Positions 59,028 to 64,000 of a stretch of DNA of 64,000 nucleotides are shown one piece after another (within the stretch, counting starts at the first letter, position 1; every line of letters starts with the position of its first letter). Origin of the DNA: Ampullaceana balthica (Eukaryota; Mollusca; Gastropoda; Lymnaeidae); contig CALYLW010000436.1 in NCBI GenBank assembly GCA_944989445.1, forward strand, positions 124,001-188,000. Direction: 5' to 3'. The translations under genes and the position numbers were made by a program. The notes under the pieces are model-generated. The model saw only the letters and a list, made by a program, of their open reading frames with translations, did no database searches and had not been told where the DNA came from.

Positions 59028-60205
59028 TTTATAAATAAATAGAAGGCCTAATAATAATCATAGTCTTAACTTTTCATATACGTAGTGATATTTATATAAA
59101 GATTTAGTCAAATCGTGATTATTTTTTGTGTTTGCTCTATTTTGTAAGTGTTATTTCATGTCAGTATTATCATTACGGATTCACACTTCGCATAAGCTAC
59201 TTTTTTATACCTCAAAATATTGCATTGGTTCTATTTTTGCAATAAGTAAAGTGAAGTATGATCAAGGACAATTTAATGATTAGGTATTGCATATTGACAA
59301 ATGCGTTGTTAAATCCGCACCTATAACTGAAGAGCTGTCCTCAGATCAATTTTGTATTATTTGTGACCTTAAGTCGGTTCCTGTCCTCAGATCACTTTTG
59401 TATTATTTGTAATCTTGAGTCGGTTCCTCCCCCCTCCTCCCATTGAGTTCACAAATGTTGGAGTTTAAAAAAAAAGTTTTAAATTCTCCTTAAATATTAC
59501 TCAAAGCTATCATTGCAATCTGCCTTGTATCATTTTAATACATTGATCCTGGCGACAAAGGTTAGGACAACTGTGAGATATAGTTTTATTTTATTCCGTT
59601 ATGTTTTTACATCAGTGTAAATATTTTTTTAAATAAAGTTATATTTTTTTAATTTCAATTTTCACGAACATGAATACAAATCATTATACACAAAATGCAT
59701 AATGTTTATAGTAATATCGGAAAGACAAAGTTTTCGCCGAGTTAATATAGTGGTAAGAAAAAATATAAATGGAGTTGACCTCAAAACATACTGTTAAATT
59801 TTATAATAATTATAATTACTAAAATAAGCATAAATTTCGCAAATTAAATTATAATAACCATTACAATTTTTAACTTTCAGTCAGAGAAATAATACATTTT
59901 CAAAAAAAAATAAATATATATATCTACTTATAAAAACTGTTTTAAGACTTAGGATAATTATTACATGCACAACTATGGAGCAATTTATCCCTAATTTGTA
60001 ATTGCCTACATCTCATCACAATAATGTTTAAAATAATGTCACTCTTCATACAATACAACATTTTCCTTCAACAGTATAATCTGTATAGTTAACCTCCTGA
60101 GTATAAGGCACTCAGTACGTCAGCCTCCTCACGTGTGAGTTGAAACTAAAAGTTTACATTTACTAGGATTTAAATTGTCCGTCTTTTGACTAGGGCTGAT
60201 GTCAG
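59028..60205. other. No gene; one short tandem duplication
   Basis: AT-rich. At 59338-59428 a 46-55 bp segment ('gtcctcagatcaattttgta' ... 'agtcggttcct') is duplicated once. Nothing else recognised. Confidence 0.5.
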
Positions 60206-60209
60206 TTGA

Positions 60210-60505
60210 CGAGTGTGTGCTTTGATTTGATCTTTAAACAATGACGAAATGTGTGCTGTCAGTTGATCTTTAAACAATGACAAATGTGCACTGTGAGTTC
60301 ATCTTTAAAGAATTTCAAATGTGCACTGTGAGTTGATCTTTAAGCAATGACGAATGTGCGTTGTGAGTTGATCTTTCCACTATGACAAACGTGTGCTGTG
60401 AGTTGATCTTTAAACAATAACGAATGTTGGCATTGAGTTGATCTTTAAACAATGACAAATGTGTGCTGTGAGTTGATCTTCAAACAATGACAAATGTGTG
60501 CTGTT
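60210..60505. repeat. ~35-bp minisatellite, 8-9 copies
   Basis: 'tgtgctgtgagttgatcttt'+'aaacaatgacaaatg', about 35 bases, with substitutions between copies. Confidence 0.9.
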
Positions 60506-60599
60506 GATGCTCTAGCTCTGGGCACTAAGTCAACAACTTAATTGTAATTAAATAATTCCGTCACACAATTCTCTTACTCCTTAATAAAAATCAACATAT

Positions 60600-61215
60600 T
60601 TTAAAATCTTTACATTAACTTGTGGCGTCTGCTTGCTGATGGATTGCCTGATGCCTTGCATGCCGGAAATTATTTGGATCGATTTTAGCCCACTTCCTCG
60701 TATGCTAGCCAGCTGAAATTTTGCAGGCAAGTACGTGCGGATGATAAAAATGATTTTTCAAAATTTCAGATCGATCGAATATACTGTAATTAAATTATTG
60801 AATTTTTAGATTATCTCTATTCATCGCTTTGTAACATGTGCGGTGCGTATTTTATTGAACGACCTTTTAATACTTTCCTGTTGCGCTGTGCGTTGCGTAT
60901 TTTATTGACGATAATTTTTAAAAATATATTCTCAATCTGTAAATATAAATGCTATTAATTGCCAATCTGTCTCGCAGTGCGCACTATGTTAAACATGTTT
61001 TTATAACCATTTTCCCGTATTCAAATCGAGCTGAAATTTGGCAGGCAGACTGTATAAGTTTTTTCTACCGTTAATCCGTTATATATTTGTGACATATCTA
61101 AAATTTTGGATTTTTGGATGTGTATGCGTAGTATGGTGAACATTCTTTTAGTTATGTCTCGTATATAAACGATATATAGTCAAAAACGTGTTTTTTTTAC
61201 GGGTTGTTTTTATTC
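60600..61215 (+). repeat. Single diverged family D unit
   Basis: 'aaatctttacattaacttgt' to 'atatatagtcaaaaacgtg' plus TTTTTTTTACGGGTTG. It has the inverted repeat CTGAAATTTTG/CAAAATTTCAG and GATCGATCG, and an extra CTGAAATTTGGCAGGC block near 61030, so it mixes features of both arrays. Confidence 0.8.
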
Positions 61216-61267
61216 TCAATTCCTTTTTTTTTCAATAAAAAATTTTCGAGGTCGCATGGGGTTCTAA

Positions 61268-61370
61268 TGTTTCCATTAGAACATTCTCGGGCTTAGTAGA
61301 CCTTGGCAGCTTGTGAGGCGAGCGCACTACTGACTTCGTTATCCAACCGCCTCAATTAGGTTATTACAAG
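61268..61370 (-). repeat. Probable tRNA-derived SINE fragment
   Basis: Minus strand 'agtagtgcgctcgcctcaca'+'agctg', matching 600-645. Tentative. Confidence 0.35.
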
Positions 61371-61399
61371 ACAATTATTTTTATCAATCAAAAAGTAGG

Positions 61400-63310
61400 T
61401 GTGATAGGGGTTATCTCTGTTTGTTATCAATTGTCAGTTTCATGTCAAAAACCAATGAATATGTTAGTGCTGTCTGTCCAGATTGTCTGTCTTTAAGAGT
61501 TGTCTGATTGTTATTGTAGTTCGTCTGTTTGTAAGAGTTGTCCGTCTTTAAATGTATATGTCTAAAAGTATTGTTCGGCGGTTAAATTTTGTAATGTTCA
61601 TTTTGTCCTTTAGTTTTTAAGATTTTTGAATTAACCCCCCATTTTGTAAGAGTTGACCGTCGAGAAGGGGTTGCCTCTACGGGGCTCGACGGACGAGTAG
61701 GGTCGCGGGCCGCGGACCTGACCGCGACCCAGGACCTGAAACCGACACCTCCTGGTAAGCAATGCCGAAGTCTGGTATATTAGGTGTTAGGTGCTCGTCA
61801 CATATGATTACAGTCACTGTACGGATCGTAGGCAAAGCATTTAGATGCAATGCCGATGATGAAAACCAAAGTAACTGTTGAGGGCTGGGTAAATCCGAAG
61901 CGACTTCAATGTACTAACAACGCTACTGAGAGGCGCCGGTTTAGGGCTAGGAGCGCCAGTACGGATTAGCAAAAGGTACCGCGAAGAACGCAGCGTATGC
62001 CAGCTCTGAGGAAACCTTAAAGTGGGGGTTACACCCTAGGTAGGTCTTTGATGACCCCCCGTTCTGCGGCGGTCCTAACCATGGAGACCCGTATGCTACG
62101 TCGGGTCGTCGCCAAAGTGGCAGCGGGTCGTAGTAGGGAAATGCCTCCCCTCCTTGTGAGGCTAATTTAGTGGGAGGCATTTTCGACATTCTGTCCTGGG
62201 TGCGCAGGTGGCCGCTTCAGAAGCTACGGCTCCGGTCCAGCTGTTACGTCCCCGTGGGGAGGGGGGCAGATAGCCGTGGGTCTTCCAGTTAGACCCATGA
62301 AAACCATTAGGCTTGGGGCTTCTGATTGTCTTCCACATGCTGGTCATTAAGTAAGAGTTGACTTATTGTTAATTTTGTCTGTAAGTTGGTAGGATACATA
62401 TGTTTGTATGAGTTGTCTTTCTGTTAGATGTTTTGTGTTTTCTGTCACTTTGTAAATATGGTCCTTTTGTCAGGTGTTTTTTTTTACCATAATATTTATC
62501 TGATTGTTAGGTTGACTTTCTATCAGATATGTCTGGTTGTTTGTGTTTCGTAAATGTAAGAGATGCCTGAGTGTTTGTACTGTCTGTCTGCCTGTAAGAG
62601 TTGTTTGATTGTTAATGTTGTATGTATGTTAGAGTTGTCTGATTGCTAGTTTTGTTTTGCCAGTAAACTCTATAACACTTAAGAAAAACACATTTAGCAT
62701 ATTAAAATAAAATGAATCCATTTCTTAAAGTAAGAACTTACTTATACATAAAATAGAACAACTACAAATTAAAAGACTTTCTATTGACATATCTGAGGTG
62801 CAATATAATAAATAGTATGTTCCATTGACACTGCACTAAAAAGCACCGCTATCGACGTACTTAATATGAGATTGTAATTTAGACAACTTAAGCGGCAAGA
62901 TTAATGAGCAAATCAAAATATTATCTTCTTTAACTTCTGCTAAATTTCAATCTCTGAGTCTATTCGAAATAGTATTACTTTTTTGTACAGCATACACTTT
63001 GATTTGCATGTACCTAAATATTATGTGTAAAATTAAAAGGAAATATACATTTTTTTAAAAATCATACATATTTCCAATTATTAAAACTATAAATTTTATA
63101 CATTTATCTTCATGTATTACTTTGGCTAATTGTAGTAACTGTGAACTATCTTCTAGATGAATGATTTTATGTGTATTCAAGTGGCACACCACTTGACTTC
63201 GATCTATTTAATAAGGGATAATATTTCGAAGAATTGCTAGTACTGTCCTACTACCAGTTTAGACTGAGTTCCATTGAAACAATTTCCTGTCACTAGTTCA
63301 TATTGTGTGT
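61400..63310 (-). repeat. Family A dispersed repeat, copy A10 (interrupted)
   Basis: Outer tandem unit (61410), GTTGTCTGT-rich array (61430-62660, interrupted by a GC-rich insert), box at about 62834-62848, HP2 CAAGTGG-CACA-CCACTTG at 63178-63195, a partly decayed HP1 at 63202-63220, and the 'ctaccagtttagactgagtt' end. Collinear with copy A3. Confidence 0.7.
61658..62350. mobile_element. GC-rich insert of unknown class
   Basis: A 693-base block, much richer in G and C than anything around it, starting 'cgtcgagaaggggttgcctc' and ending 'catgctggtcattaa'. GTAAGAGTTGAC stands on both sides (61646-61657 and 62351-62362). This may be a 12-bp target duplication, but the surrounding array has similar motifs. 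No box A/B, no long open frame with a known domain. It could be a LINE 5' region, a SINE or a retrocopy. Confidence 0.5.
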
Positions 63311-63329
63311 TATATATATTAGATATATA

Positions 63330-63590
63330 TGCTATAAATATATATATAAGTATATATCAATCAAAGTATGTAAGTATGTTTGTCCTTAGTAGCTGACTAA
63401 AACATTCACCCAATCAATGGCTAATTTTTCTAATAAATGTTACAATCATGGGGCTCCAGGGGGTCCAATTATTTTGTTTTTTTTGCTTATATGAGCTATA
63501 TAAAAATTAGTTTGAGCTATTGCTACTGTGTGAATAAATGAATATTGACAAAACTGAGATAGATGATATCGTTAACTAATCGATAGTATT
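63330..63590 (-). repeat. Family B 3' fragment
   Basis: 'tatcaatcaaagtatgtaag', 'agctgactaaaacattcacc' and 'tatgagctatataaaaatta' match the 3' part of family B on the minus strand. Confidence 0.65.
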
Positions 63591-64000
63591 TTTCGAAAAT
63601 TTATAACGTTTTTAAAAATTATAACTTTATTCTTAAAAAGATAATTGGTTTATTTTGTGATGTAATTATCTACAAATGTGAGCTTCAACACTTTCGGAAA
63701 AAAAGGTCATGGCAAGTCATTTTTATATGACTTGAATAAATTTAAATAAAATTATCAAACTCTCTGAATTAGTTTTGAGATCGTGTTTCCATGTAATCAG
63801 TCACGTGAAAATAAAATGAATAAACAACATTGCACAATCCTTATGTTTTATGACGACAGAGAGAAAAATTGTCCAATGTTCTTGTCACACTAACAGAAAA
63901 CAGTCATACTTTTTTGTCTACTATAATACAGTTCTAAATATTCGTAGTGTGGAACAAATGTCCTTTACTCTAGACTGTACAAGACAGTCAATCTCTCTTC
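63591..64000. other. No gene recognised
   Basis: AT-rich sequence to the end of the window. Confidence 0.5.

Noticed and set aside
61947..62347. Minus-strand frames in the GC-rich insert
   Set aside because: GC-rich DNA has few stops; no recognisable domain or conserved start.

Overview
The window looks like intergenic DNA from an AT-rich animal genome, most likely an invertebrate and possibly a mollusc. That guess rests on the transposon mix and the tRNA-derived SINEs; nothing diagnostic is present. I found no host protein-coding gene and no intact RNA gene. Every recognisable protein stretch is a decayed transposon protein, and most of the remaining sequence can be assigned to dispersed repeats or tandem arrays.

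Layout. 0-5 kb: a SINE with an inverted tRNA-like head, a short inverted-repeat element, and a 1.25-kb element whose long terminal inverted repeats are made of a tandem motif. 5-13 kb: a 2.85-kb hAT element with a broken transposase, an older hAT relic, a 0.9-kb hAT MITE and a 1.85-kb internally deleted hAT with perfect 8-bp target duplications. 14-16 kb: pieces of a Ty3/Gypsy pol in an unexpected order. 16-23 kb: a ~500-bp tandem unit array ('family D'), then a ~720-bp repeat ('family F') carrying an L1/Tx1-group LINE; all of this appears to split one older D unit. 26-28 kb: a second copy of that LINE and an unidentified coding relic. 29-33 kb: a LINE zinc-finger relic, Helitron-like 3' ends, a Val-type tRNA-like pseudogene, a pogo/Tigger MITE and a deleted piggyBac gene. 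33-38.5 kb: a 47-bp satellite and a 24-bp minisatellite split by a 2.65-kb 'family B' element. 39-46 kb: family E, an inverted D unit, another hAT with perfect 8-bp duplications, a 33-bp minisatellite and a second D array. 46-51 kb: composite family C and small tandem arrays. 51-55 kb: an LTR element that keeps only gag and protease. 55-64 kb: an RTE-like LINE end, further D, B and E copies, and a GC-rich insert of unknown class.

The most interesting unexplained structure is 'family A', a dispersed repeat with about ten copies in both orientations. It carries two adjacent short hairpins whose paired positions change together between copies. Three of the four boundary-defined hAT elements are inserted in family A copies. 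The D units also contain a hairpin that differs by a compensated base pair between the 16-18 kb and 43-45 kb arrays, and D 3' ends carry CRE-like TGACGTCA palindromes.
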